Shown piece after piece: positions 1 through 6,137 of a stretch of DNA of 13,942 nucleotides. The stretch covers positions 1-13,942 of the forward strand of contig OMUE01000230.1 of assembly GCA_900314165.1 (NCBI GenBank), given 5' to 3'. This DNA is from an uncultured Acidaminococcus sp. (GTDB lineage Bacteria; Bacillota_C; Negativicutes; Acidaminococcales; Acidaminococcaceae). The position numbers and the translations under genes were made by a program. Under the pieces are notes generated by a model, which searched no databases, was not told the DNA's origin, and saw only the letters and a list, made by a program, of their open reading frames with translations. The first letter of the stretch is position 1; each line of letters opens with the position of its first letter.

Positions 1-125
1 CCCACGTTGGGACTGATGGTATGCAGGATGACGCCGATAGCCAGAAGCAGGGCCGTCATGGCGATCCACCGGTGGGTATCCTTCGCCGCCTCCACCGTAA
101 TCAGATCAGGAATCTCTTTCTCCAT
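1..125 (-). CDS. ECF/TrpP-like membrane transporter S component, N-terminal fragment
   Basis: This is a leftward gene cut by the window edge; only its first 41 codons are present. The start ATG (123-125) is preceded by a good ribosome binding site (AAAGGAG, about 8 nt upstream) and a sigma-A promoter at 166-194. The visible protein has a short charged cytoplasmic N-terminus (about residues 1-19) followed by a hydrophobic segment reading ALLLAIGVILHTISPNVG. That first helix resembles the start of small ECF-type S components and TrpP-like tryptophan transporters, whose first helix typically reads like LLLAIG.VLH. The match rests on one helix, so another small integral membrane protein is possible. 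The substrate cannot be stated. Confidence 0.5.
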   Translation of the reverse strand, partial: MEKEIPDLITVEAAKDTHRWIAMTALLLAIGVILHTISPNV

Positions 126-165
126 AATGAATGCTCCTTTATCAGAATAAAACGCTATAGCTATA

Positions 166-194
166 AGTGTAAGTGGATGTGTAAAGGAAGTCAA
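166..194 (-). promoter_or_regulatory. Sigma-A promoter of the 1-125 gene
   Basis: On the minus strand there is a -35 TTGACT (189-194), a 17-bp spacer and a -10 TACACT (166-171). The predicted transcript starts near 159, leaving a short leader of about 34 nt, too short for a T-box or large riboswitch. The leader contains a small palindrome (TATAGCTATA) of unknown meaning. Confidence 0.65.
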
Positions 195-210
195 GAGTTT
201 AGTGGACTGG

Positions 211-252
211 GATTAGATGATTAGATGATAGATGATAGATGATAGAAGTCAG
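211..252. repeat. Heptad tandem tract A (ATGATAG type)
   Basis: Six consecutive 7-bp units: GATTAGA, TGATTAG, ATGATAG three times, AAGTCAG. Five of the six end in AG and the three central ones are identical. The tract lies about 17 bp upstream of the promoter of the 1-125 gene. Nothing else recognisable lies between 195 and 305 except a near-palindrome CTCCTTAAGGAT at 282-293. It is one of six period-7 tracts in this window. Confidence 0.75.
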
Positions 253-313
253 AACACGGGTGTCAAATGGTAGAAGCTTACTCCTTAAGGATAGAAATTT
301 AAATAGTTAGTAC

Positions 314-512
314 CTAGTATAGAAGATTATAATTAACTTTCTGTTTGTACTAACCCGTAGGGGCGCATCGTAAGATGCGCCCACCAAGGATTCTTGACAA
401 GAAGATGCTTTGTGGGTTCATCTTACGATGAACCCCTACGGATTCGTGTCATGATTTTGCGTCTATATTAAGGTTAAGTAAACAGAAAGTTATTTGCAAA
501 TTTCTATACTAG
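314..512. mobile_element. MITE-like palindromic element with 33-bp terminal inverted repeats
   Basis: The ends are 33-bp inverted repeats (314-346 and 480-512; 28 of 33 positions match, including an 11-bp outer block CTAGTATAGAA and a perfect 13-bp inner block TAACTTTCTGTTT). Inside is a second inverted pair of 30 nt (355-384 and 412-441, 26 of 30 matching), each arm itself a hairpin with a 9-bp stem (361-382 and 414-435). A third hairpin, TTCTTG-A-CAAGAA, lies at 391-403. The element has no coding capacity, as expected for a non-autonomous element moved by a transposase in trans. CTAG at both tips could be a 4-bp target duplication, though it is palindromic and therefore ambiguous. The right end overlaps the 3' end of the M32 peptidase gene. 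Confidence 0.75.
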
Positions 513-2022
513 TGCCCGCTGGTTCAAGGTCGTAGAGAGGTAAGTATTTCTGCTCCAGATAGGCCAGGAAAGGCCGGGCATCCAGAGAACTTCCCGTAAG
601 ACGCTGTACCATTTCTCCGGCAGTGAAGCAGCAGCCATGGCGCCAAATGTTTTCCCGCATCCAATCATTAAGGGAGCTAAATTTCCCTTGGCGGATAGCT
701 TCCTGCCAGTTCGGTATATCCCGCTCCAGAGCCTGAAGAATCTGACCATCGTAAATATTGCCCAAAGCATAGCTCTGGAAGTAGCCAATATAGTCGCCAG
801 CCCAGTGCATATCCTGAAGGATTCCCTGAGTATCGTCAGGGGGACAGATTCCCAGATAGTCATGGTACTTTTTGTTCCAGGCCGCAGCCATATCCTCAGC
901 CCGAAGCTTGCCGGCAAAGTAATCCCGTTCCAACTCAAAGCGGAGGATGGCATGGAGGCTGTAGGTGACTTCATCGGAAGCTATGCGTTTAAAGCTGGGT
1001 TGCACTCTGTGGAGCCCCTTGTAGAACGTCTCCTGGTCCAGCGCCGCAAACTGGGGAAATGCCGCAATGAGTTTGGGGAAGCAGTAATCCCAATAAGCCC
1101 GGCTGCGGCCTACCATATTTTCATAAAAACGAGAATTAGCCTCATGGAAGCCCCCTTCAATGCCGCCCCACATTCCGGCGTCAATAACCTTTTGGCAGCT
1201 GCCGGCGGAGTACATAGCGTGGCCCGCTTCGTGAAGGCAGGTGAAGATAAGCTCATAACTGCCTGAACAGTAGGTGGAAACCCGAGCATCCCGGGGACCC
1301 ATAAAGGAAGTAAAGCCGTGGACCACTTTGTCATTAAACGTTCCAATGTCCGTGGTAAAGCCCAGCTCCCGGGCCAGGCTCTGGGCGAAGGCAGACATGG
1401 CTGCAGGGTCAACTTGAGGGTAGTTCACCTTTTCCGGTGCTGTACCGTGAGAAAGTTTGAGCATCAGGGCCTTCAGGCCCTGTTTCAACACGTCAAACTC
1501 CCGGGATATTTCATCCACTCTGGCGCCTTCATCTGTAAGCCCCACTAAAGTGTCGAAGGCAGGACAGTCCGGATTGATGGCTTCGGCAATCTGCTTTTTT
1601 AAATCAAAGGCCTGCTTGAGCCAGGGCTGGAAGATGCGATAATCCTTCGCTTCCCGTGCCTGCTTCCATTTTTCCATACATTCCGTTTTAATGAGGCTGT
1701 ACTGCCGCTGGAGTTTTTCCGGAGTATGAGCAGCCACCCGCCGACGGCTCAAAAAAGTACGGATGAGTCCCCGTTCCACCTCATCCTTAATCTCATGGAG
1801 AGGTATCTGGGCGAAGTATTCCTCCTCCTGGGCAGCCTGATCCGTACAATAGAGGCGATTTTTCCCCTGAGCAACGAAAGCCGCCATCTCCTGGCGGTAG
1901 GTCACACCCTTTTGCGGCAGGGCGGACCATTGGTCCAGCTCAAAAAGTGACTCTATGCTTTTAAAGTAGCGATATTCCCGGTTAATCTGTGTAATGATTT
2001 CCAGATGTTGTTGATAGTTCAT
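490..2022 (-). CDS. M32-family metallocarboxypeptidase (thermostable carboxypeptidase 1 type)
   Basis: A 510-residue cytosolic zinc carboxypeptidase (M32 members are usually about 500 aa) that removes C-terminal residues from peptides. The zinc-binding HEXXH motif is HEAGH at residues 264-268, and the family's second motif (HESQS in most members) appears as HEANS at 293-297, carrying the likely third zinc ligand Glu294. The family block upstream of the active site is present as GPRDARVST (242-250). The start has a strong AAGGAGG site 7 nt upstream. The gene follows abgT by only 71 bp and is probably co-transcribed with it. Oddity: the last residues (TSIEICK) and the TAA stop are read from the terminal repeat of the MITE at 314-512, so the native C-terminus was replaced after about LEPAG. 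The catalytic domain is intact. Confidence 0.93.
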   Translation of the reverse strand: MNYQQHLEIITQINREYRYFKSIESLFELDQWSALPQKGVTYRQEMAAFVAQGKNRLYCTDQAAQEEEYFAQIPLHEIKDEVERGLIRTFLSRRRVAAHTPEKLQRQYSLIKTECMEKWKQAREAKDYRIFQPWLKQAFDLKKQIAEAINPDCPAFDTLVGLTDEGARVDEISREFDVLKQGLKALMLKLSHGTAPEKVNYPQVDPAAMSAFAQSLARELGFTTDIGTFNDKVVHGFTSFMGPRDARVSTYCSGSYELIFTCLHEAGHAMYSAGSCQKVIDAGMWGGIEGGFHEANSRFYENMVGRSRAYWDYCFPKLIAAFPQFAALDQETFYKGLHRVQPSFKRIASDEVTYSLHAILRFELERDYFAGKLRAEDMAAAWNKKYHDYLGICPPDDTQGILQDMHWAGDYIGYFQSYALGNIYDGQILQALERDIPNWQEAIRQGKFSSLNDWMRENIWRHGCCFTAGEMVQRLTGSSLDARPFLAYLEQKYLPLYDLEPAGTSIEICK

Positions 2023-2049
2023 GCCAAATCCTCCTTAGTAAGAGTAATA

Positions 2050-2075
2050 CCGCCTGCCCCTGATGAGGCAGACGG
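2050..2075 (-). other. Stem-loop between abgT and the M32 gene
   Basis: A 9-bp stem (CCGCCTGCC with GGCAGACGG, one mismatch, or a G-U pair in RNA) closes a loop of about 8 nt, just after the abgT stop. No T-run follows in the leftward direction. It is more likely an mRNA-stabilising or partially attenuating hairpin within one operon than a terminator. Confidence 0.4.
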
Positions 2076-2093
2076 TACAGTAATTAACGATTT

Positions 2094-3614
2094 TCAACGC
2101 AGAAATACGGCAGCCCCGGGCCCAAGAGGCAGATCCAAGAACATCCAGGCAATGACAAAGATCGTCCAGATGATCAGGAAACCGAAGGAATAGGGAATCA
2201 TCATAGAGATGACGTTGCCCATACCGAATTTCTTATCGTACTTGGCGGCCATGCCGATGACCATGGGCAGATAGGGATAGATAGGAGTAATGGGGTTCGT
2301 ACAAGAATCGGCAATACGGTAAACCACTTGGGCGAACTCAGGGGTAAGTCCCAGCATCATGAACAAGGGCACGAAAATGGGTGCAAAGATGTACCATTTA
2401 GCGGTGCCGCTGGTCATAAAGAAATTAACAAAAGTGGTAACCAGCAGGATGGCCAGAATCAGAGGCACGCCGGTCAGTCCGATATTCTTCAGCAATGTAG
2501 CCGCATTGACAGCAATGATCATGGCCACGTTCGTGTAATTGAAAATAGCGATGAACTGGGCAATGACGAAGACCAGCACAATATAGCCGGTAAGGGAGGT
2601 AAGGGATTCGGACATGACCCGGGGAATATCCTCAAACTTCTTGAACGTACCTACCGTAAAGCCATAAACCATGCCCACCAGGACAAAGTAAGCCAACAGG
2701 AAAGGCACCAGGCCCGTAACGAAAGGTCCATTGATGATAGAGCCATTAGTGCCCCGCAACAGACCGTTGGACGGAATCAGGCCAATGAGAATGAGGCCGA
2801 TAAAGATGAGGGAAAAGATTCCCGCATTGCGCAGACCTTTCTTCTCCAGAGCAGTGGCATCACTGACTTGGTCTACTTCCGAGCCGGTAAATTTGCCCAG
2901 CCGGGGCTCAATGATATGGTCATTGACAAGAGTCCCTGCAATCGTCAGCACAAAACAGGAGGCAATCATGAAATACCAGTTGTTGGCAGGCGTTGTGGTG
3001 TAAGAAGGATCGATCAACTGGGCTGCTTCCTGGGTAACGCCGTACAGAAGAGCATCCGTAGCGGTAATCATCACGTTAGCCGTAAAGCCTGCGTTGGTGG
3101 CTGCATACCCGGCAATGAGGCCGGCCAGAGGGTGCTTGCCTGCCGCATAGAAGGCAGCAGCGGCGAGAGGTGGAATAAAGATAATGGACGCCTCGGAAGC
3201 GATGGAACCGTTAATGCCGATAAAGATGATGGTAGCCGTAAGAGCCCAGGCCGGTACACCCAACACAGCCCGCCGGATCGCCGTTGTGAGAAGGCCGCTG
3301 GACTCGGTAACACCGATTGCCATCTGCATAACCAGCACAATCCCCAAAGCGGCAAAGCCAGAAAAGTTTTTAACAAGGGATTTCAGGATCCACACTAAGC
3401 CGTCACGGGTCAGCAGACTTTTTACCACCACGACCTTACCGGTGGTGGGGTTTGTCGCCGATACGCCCATAGCGGCCAACACGGCAGCCAGCACGACTAG
3501 GATAACGATGAGATACAAAAACAGGATAAAGGGATGGGGAAGGGCATTGCCTACCCGCTCAATGGTGCCCAGAATGCCACCGGTTTTCTTTGCCGGGGAA
3601 TTGTTTGCCGCCAT
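2094..3614 (-). CDS. AbgT-family transporter (p-aminobenzoyl-glutamate transporter family)
   Basis: A 506-residue inner-membrane protein of the usual AbgT length with about 12 hydrophobic segments. The family signature NAGFTANVMITATDALLYG spans residues 174-192 (AbgT proteins usually read GFSANL...TDALLAG). A second conserved block near the C-terminus reads NPITPIYPYLPM. E. coli AbgT imports p-aminobenzoyl-glutamate, while some homologues (YdaH, MtrF) have been described as antimetabolite exporters, so direction and substrate are open. The start is MAANNSPAKK with an AGAAAGGA site about 11 nt upstream. The promoter at 3678-3706 and the palindrome at 3654-3677 imply repression by the TetR protein encoded just upstream. 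The gene is followed by the M32 peptidase rather than the M20 AbgA/AbgB pair found in E. coli. Confidence 0.92.
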   Translation of the reverse strand: MAANNSPAKKTGGILGTIERVGNALPHPFILFLYLIVILVVLAAVLAAMGVSATNPTTGKVVVVKSLLTRDGLVWILKSLVKNFSGFAALGIVLVMQMAIGVTESSGLLTTAIRRAVLGVPAWALTATIIFIGINGSIASEASIIFIPPLAAAAFYAAGKHPLAGLIAGYAATNAGFTANVMITATDALLYGVTQEAAQLIDPSYTTTPANNWYFMIASCFVLTIAGTLVNDHIIEPRLGKFTGSEVDQVSDATALEKKGLRNAGIFSLIFIGLILIGLIPSNGLLRGTNGSIINGPFVTGLVPFLLAYFVLVGMVYGFTVGTFKKFEDIPRVMSESLTSLTGYIVLVFVIAQFIAIFNYTNVAMIIAVNAATLLKNIGLTGVPLILAILLVTTFVNFFMTSGTAKWYIFAPIFVPLFMMLGLTPEFAQVVYRIADSCTNPITPIYPYLPMVIGMAAKYDKKFGMGNVISMMIPYSFGFLIIWTIFVIAWMFLDLPLGPGAAVFLR

Positions 3615-3653
3615 ATTGAATCAAATCCTTTCTCAATTTTACTCCGCTTTTCA

Positions 3654-3677
3654 AAAAAATGACCGCGGTCATTTTTT
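3654..3677. promoter_or_regulatory. 24-bp perfect palindrome, probable TetR operator
   Basis: A perfect palindrome centred on GACCGCGGTC, flanked by T6/A6 arms. It begins directly next to the -10 box of the abgT promoter and covers the predicted transcription start, so bound protein would block initiation. Core sequences of the form TGACC...GGTCA are common TetR-family operators. The nearest candidate repressor is encoded at 3776-4384. The A/T arms could also form a hairpin in the abgT leader, but the position over +1 favours an operator. Confidence 0.75.
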
Positions 3678-3706
3678 ATTATACGTTGTGCCTTATAGCG
3701 TGTCAA
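3678..3706 (-). promoter_or_regulatory. Consensus sigma-A promoter of the abgT-M32 operon
   Basis: Exact consensus on the minus strand: -35 TTGACA (3701-3706), 17-bp spacer, -10 TATAAT (3678-3683). The predicted start is near 3671, inside the palindrome at 3654-3677. A promoter this strong with an operator across its start fits a tightly repressed, strongly inducible operon. Confidence 0.88.
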
Positions 3707-3740
3707 GCAATCCTGAGCTTTGAAAAAAGCATAAAAGAAA

Positions 3741-3777
3741 GAGAAGTGAAAGGGCTGTGAAAACAGTTCTCCCTTTC
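3741..3777 (-). terminator. Intrinsic terminator of the TetR gene (first copy)
   Basis: The stem GAAAGGG/CCCTTTC (3748-3754 with 3771-3777) continues after a 4-nt bulge into CTGT/ACAG with a 4-nt loop. In the leftward direction it is followed by a pyrimidine-rich, T-rich stretch. The stem starts within the TGA stop of the TetR gene. It separates that gene from the abgT promoter. Confidence 0.6.
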
Positions 3778-4384
3778 AATTCTCCTTCGTACCGGAAGAA
3801 AAAATTCCCTTAGAAAATACATCCCAAAAGTACATGGTTTCTTCCGTCAGGTCTATGTCTCCTCCTTTGCAACACCATTCAAAAAAGGTAGAGCGAATTC
3901 CCCGCAGGATCAATATGGCCAATTCCTGTGCCGCCATAGTGCTACAACATTCTCCGGTTCGCTGCCCTTCCTCCAAGAGTTGAAGCAGGATATGAAAAAG
4001 TGTTCGTTTTTCATTCAAATCATCAACTCTCTGTCCGTTACCGGCTATTTCCTGGGTATACAGAGCCCGGATCAGATCCAGTCCGATGACCTCCTGGGTA
4101 AACTGGCAGGCCGCCTGAATCATCTGCCGTAAACGATGTTCCACGCTCCAGGAGGGATCCAGTTGGGCTGACACCGTGTCATAATAATCATCATAATGCC
4201 GCAGCATCTCAGTGATAATGTCGGCCTTTGTGTCAAAGTAATTGTAGAAAGAGCCTTTCGCCAGGCCTGCCTTCCGGACGATTTCATTCACGGAAACATG
4301 ATCATAGCCCTTCTCCCGAAACAGCTCCATAGCACAGTGGTAAAGCTGTTGTTTTGTCCGTTGTCCCTTCGTTTCACCCTTCAT
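3776..4384 (-). CDS. TetR/AcrR-family transcriptional regulator
   Basis: A 202-residue repressor-type protein. The N-terminal DNA-binding domain spans about residues 8-58, with the recognition region reading VNEIVRKAGLAKGSFYNYF (32-50), followed by an all-alpha ligand-binding domain with no recognisable signature. It lies upstream of and on the same strand as abgT. The palindrome over the abgT start is its most likely target, so it probably represses abgT-M32 until an inducer binds. No copy of that palindrome was seen at its own promoter (4466-4494), which argues against simple autoregulation through the same site. The ribosome binding site (GGAAAGGA) is unusually far, about 15 nt, from the ATG. 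A stop codon lies in frame just upstream, so no earlier start exists. Confidence 0.9.
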   Translation of the reverse strand: MKGETKGQRTKQQLYHCAMELFREKGYDHVSVNEIVRKAGLAKGSFYNYFDTKADIITEMLRHYDDYYDTVSAQLDPSWSVEHRLRQMIQAACQFTQEVIGLDLIRALYTQEIAGNGQRVDDLNEKRTLFHILLQLLEEGQRTGECCSTMAAQELAILILRGIRSTFFEWCCKGGDIDLTEETMYFWDVFSKGIFSSGTKEN

Positions 4385-4465
4385 GCCAGCTGTTTTCTAT
4401 CCTTTCCAACAATTTACTCCTGCATTGCAAAAATATATTACAATTTTACCAGTCAAGTTGCAAAT

Positions 4466-4494
4466 ATTATAACGTGCGCCGATACAATTTTCAA
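4466..4494 (-). promoter_or_regulatory. Sigma-A promoter of the first TetR gene
   Basis: Minus strand: -35 TTGAAA (4489-4494), 17-bp spacer, -10 TATAAT (4466-4471). The predicted leader is about 75 nt, AT-rich, without the 24-bp palindrome found in front of abgT. Confidence 0.65.
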
Positions 4495-4522
4495 TGTAAT
4501 AAAGGAGCCCTTCCTTGCAGTC

Positions 4523-4562
4523 GCAGCGCACGCCTTTTCACTTTTCACCGTTCTCTTTTCAC
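4523..4562. repeat. Dispersed repeat: GCAGCGCACGCC followed by heptad tract B
   Basis: The 12-mer GCAGCGCACGCC (4523-4534) is followed by four 7-bp units: TTTTCAC, TTTTCAC, CGTTCTC, TTTTCAC. The same composite occurs at 8394-8461, with the same 12-mer and the same order of a GTTCTC-type unit followed by TTTTCAC. It sits between the hsp20 terminator and the TetR promoter. Confidence 0.75.
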
Positions 4563-4566
4563 TCAC

Positions 4567-4610
4567 AAAAAAGCAGCTGCAGGAGCTCCCGCTCCCACAG
4601 CTGCTTTTTT
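4567..4610. terminator. Bidirectional intrinsic terminator after hsp20
   Basis: A 13-bp perfect stem (4567-4579 with 4598-4610) made of GCAGCTG/CAGCTGC with A6/T6 arms, so a T-run follows the hairpin in either direction. It begins 8 bp beyond the hsp20 stop, ends that leftward transcript and insulates the downstream TetR gene. Confidence 0.88.
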
Positions 4611-4618
4611 ACTATCCG

Positions 4619-5062
4619 TCATCCTTCGATGGCGATGAATTTCTTTTGTTCTACCTTTTCCGGTTCCTTCTTAGGAATGCTCAATTGCAGGATACCGTTT
4701 TCGTACTTAGCCTTCACATCGGCTTCCGTAATGGCGTCGCCTACGTAGAAGCTTCTTGCGCACTGGCCGTAAGTCCGTTCACGATGGATGTACTGGCCCT
4801 TCTGGTCCTTTTCATCCTTGTCCAGGCTCTTGCTGGCGCTGATGGTCATATAGCCATTTTCCAGTTCCGCGTGGATTTCATCCTTCTTGAAGCCCGGCAG
4901 GTCGATGTCCATTTCGTAATGGTCACCCAGATCCCGCACATCGGTCTTCATCATATTTCTGGCCCGTTTCCCGTACAGCGAATTCCGGTCCGTGAACACA
5001 TCGTCAAAATCATTCATTAAATCATCAAACACATTGTCATTGAAAACACTAGGCAGTAACAT
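4619..5062 (-). CDS. Small heat-shock protein, Hsp20/alpha-crystallin family
   Basis: A 147-residue ATP-independent holdase that binds unfolding proteins in the cytosol. The alpha-crystallin domain spans about residues 40-130 and ends with the family motif NGILQLSIPK (122-131). The C-terminus carries the oligomer-forming I-X-I motif (IAI, 143-145). The start is taken as the ATG at 5060-5062 because GGAGG lies 8 nt upstream. An earlier in-frame ATG at 5077 overlaps that ribosome binding site and has none of its own. Expression is probably HrcA-controlled through the CIRCE element at 5200-5226, which overlaps the -35 box. The leader of about 115 nt may add control. A regulator gene lies immediately upstream on the same strand without an obvious terminator, so some read-through is possible. 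Confidence 0.93.
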   Translation of the reverse strand: MLLPSVFNDNVFDDLMNDFDDVFTDRNSLYGKRARNMMKTDVRDLGDHYEMDIDLPGFKKDEIHAELENGYMTISASKSLDKDEKDQKGQYIHRERTYGQCARSFYVGDAITEADVKAKYENGILQLSIPKKEPEKVEQKKFIAIEG

Positions 5063-5132
5063 AAGCCATTCCTCCATTCAACATACTGGCCTTGAAGGTC
5101 GGAAACTTATTGGAACTACAGAGGCTTTCAGC

Positions 5133-5152
5133 GGGTTCCTCTCCCGGAACCC
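5133..5152 (-). other. Hairpin in the hsp20 leader
   Basis: A perfect 7-bp stem GGGTTCC/GGAACCC with a 6-nt loop lies near the 5' end of the predicted hsp20 leader. Further down, AAGCC and TTCC can pair with GGAA and GGCTT around the ribosome binding site. That could partly hide the site at low temperature, but the pairing is short and interrupted, so a thermosensor role is only a suggestion. Confidence 0.4.
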
Positions 5153-5183
5153 CTTTCCTTAGGTCTTCCTTCGTTCTGATTAT

Positions 5184-5212
5184 GTTATACCACCGTTTGT
5201 TAGCACTGTCAA
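5184..5212 (-). promoter_or_regulatory. Sigma-A promoter of hsp20
   Basis: Minus strand: -35 TTGACA (5207-5212), 17-bp spacer, -10 TATAAC (5184-5189). The -35 box lies inside the CIRCE inverted repeat, so HrcA binding would exclude RNA polymerase. The predicted start is near 5177. Confidence 0.85.
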
Positions 5213-5226
5213 GTGTTGAGTGCTAA
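5200..5226. promoter_or_regulatory. CIRCE operator (HrcA binding site)
   Basis: TTAGCACTG, 9-bp spacer, GAGTGCTAA. The consensus is TTAGCACTC-N9-GAGTGCTAA, so there is one mismatch in the left arm. CIRCE is the operator of the heat-shock repressor HrcA, best known in front of groESL and dnaK. Here it controls hsp20, whose -35 box overlaps it. Confidence 0.93.
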
Positions 5227-5252
5227 TTTTTTTGATTTTTTGACTTTTATTT

Positions 5253-5963
5253 TTAAACCATGGCCACTAACTTTCGTCCCAGATCCAGCATATAGGGTTC
5301 CTGGAGCATCATCTCCGAAATCAGCCTGGCGGCTATCCGTTCCGGCACTTCAAAAGCCTCCAGGGCCTTCTGCAGCAGCATTTTCTTCAGCTCTGCCTTG
5401 GGCATCAGCCTCTTGAACCGGTGGATCATAATGTACCCGCCTACCGCACTGCGCACCAGGAGCACCCTCTCGTAGCACTGCCGGGACGTAAACTTCCGGG
5501 CAAACATGGAATACGCAAAAGTGCTCTGCCGATCCACCATCTTTTCAAATAATGAAGGCGTCGTATAGGACACCTGGTACAAGCTGCAGACCAGGGCGTC
5601 ATTGTCTATGCCCTCCAGTTCCAGGGCCAGCAGGAACAAATACTGATATACGTCCTGGATTTCACGGGAATGGGCATTCATAGTCTCCGTAGCCGCCACT
5701 TCCTGGCGGATCAGCTGTTGGGCCAGCAGCATAGCCCGGCTGACCAGGGCTTCAAAGACCTCGTCCTTCGTCTTGTAGAGGCTGGTCACCGTCTGGAATT
5801 GGATACCGGAATCGTTGGCAATCTTCCGCAGGGACGTGCGGAGATAGCCCTGTTCCAGGAACATCTTCTTGGCCGTAGCCAGGATCAGCTGCTGGACGGG
5901 ATCTTTTATAGTAAGGTCTGTATTCAGTTCTGTTGGAGATAAAGGCTGCCATGTGCTGTCCAT
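5253..5963 (-). CDS. TetR/AcrR-family transcriptional regulator (second)
   Basis: A 236-residue regulator. The N-terminal TetR DNA-binding domain spans about residues 20-70 (ATAKKMFLEQGY, then LRKIANDSGIQFQTVTSLYKTK), followed by a long ligand-binding domain without a recognisable signature. The first 18 residues are an extension before the usual TetR start. The start is taken as the ATG at 5961-5963: in-frame TTG/ATG codons at 5991-6002 have no ribosome binding site and overlap the predicted promoter at 5985-6013, whereas this ATG has a weak AGG 7 nt upstream. The -35 box lies in a 12-bp palindrome, suggesting autorepression. Its target is unknown. Its neighbours are hsp20 downstream and the OmpM-like porin upstream, all leftward, but each of those has its own signals. 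Confidence 0.87.
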   Translation of the reverse strand: MDSTWQPLSPTELNTDLTIKDPVQQLILATAKKMFLEQGYLRTSLRKIANDSGIQFQTVTSLYKTKDEVFEALVSRAMLLAQQLIRQEVAATETMNAHSREIQDVYQYLFLLALELEGIDNDALVCSLYQVSYTTPSLFEKMVDRQSTFAYSMFARKFTSRQCYERVLLVRSAVGGYIMIHRFKRLMPKAELKKMLLQKALEAFEVPERIAARLISEMMLQEPYMLDLGRKLVAMV

Positions 5964-5984
5964 AATCGTACCTGTTTTACCTTT

Positions 5985-6018
5985 TTTATACATCATATAC
6001 AATGGGGCGTAAATACGC
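5985..6018 (-). promoter_or_regulatory. Promoter of the second TetR gene with overlapping palindrome
   Basis: Minus strand: -35 TTTACG (6008-6013; 4 of 6 consensus), 17-bp spacer, -10 TATAAA (5985-5990). The -35 lies inside GCGTAAATACGC (6007-6018), a 5-bp inverted repeat with a 2-bp centre, which could be an autoregulatory operator. It predicts a leader of only about 15 nt. Confidence 0.45.
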
Positions 6019-6053
6019 TATACATAAACTCTGAAATCCTTGCCCATTATAGA

Positions 6054-6085
6054 AAAAAGGACGACTCCGAAGAATCGTCCTTTTT
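6054..6085. terminator. Bidirectional intrinsic terminator of the porin gene
   Basis: An 11-bp stem AAAAAGGACGA/TCGTCCTTTTT. On the porin (minus) strand the stem extends to a UUC(UUCG)GAG cap, a very stable UUCG tetraloop, followed by a T-run. The arms also give a T-run on the plus strand. It lies about 50 bp beyond the porin stop. Confidence 0.92.
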
Positions 6086-6137
6086 GCATCCATCCGTTTA
6101 GGGGGAAGGACATGTCTGCTTTTTAGAGCAAGCTGAA

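Noticed and set aside
126..166. Riboswitch or T-box in front of the 1-125 gene
   Set aside because: The predicted leader is only about 34 nt and shows just one small palindrome.
355..441. Transcription terminator of the M32 gene
   Set aside because: The hairpins are strong but no T-run follows in the leftward direction. It is better explained as the core of a mobile element, though it may slow polymerase.
2328..3398. 356-residue plus-strand reading frame
   Set aside because: It is the antisense shadow of the abgT gene, with low-complexity polar composition and no ribosome binding site. The same applies to 6156-7439 (opposite the porin) and 9619-10461 (opposite fumC).
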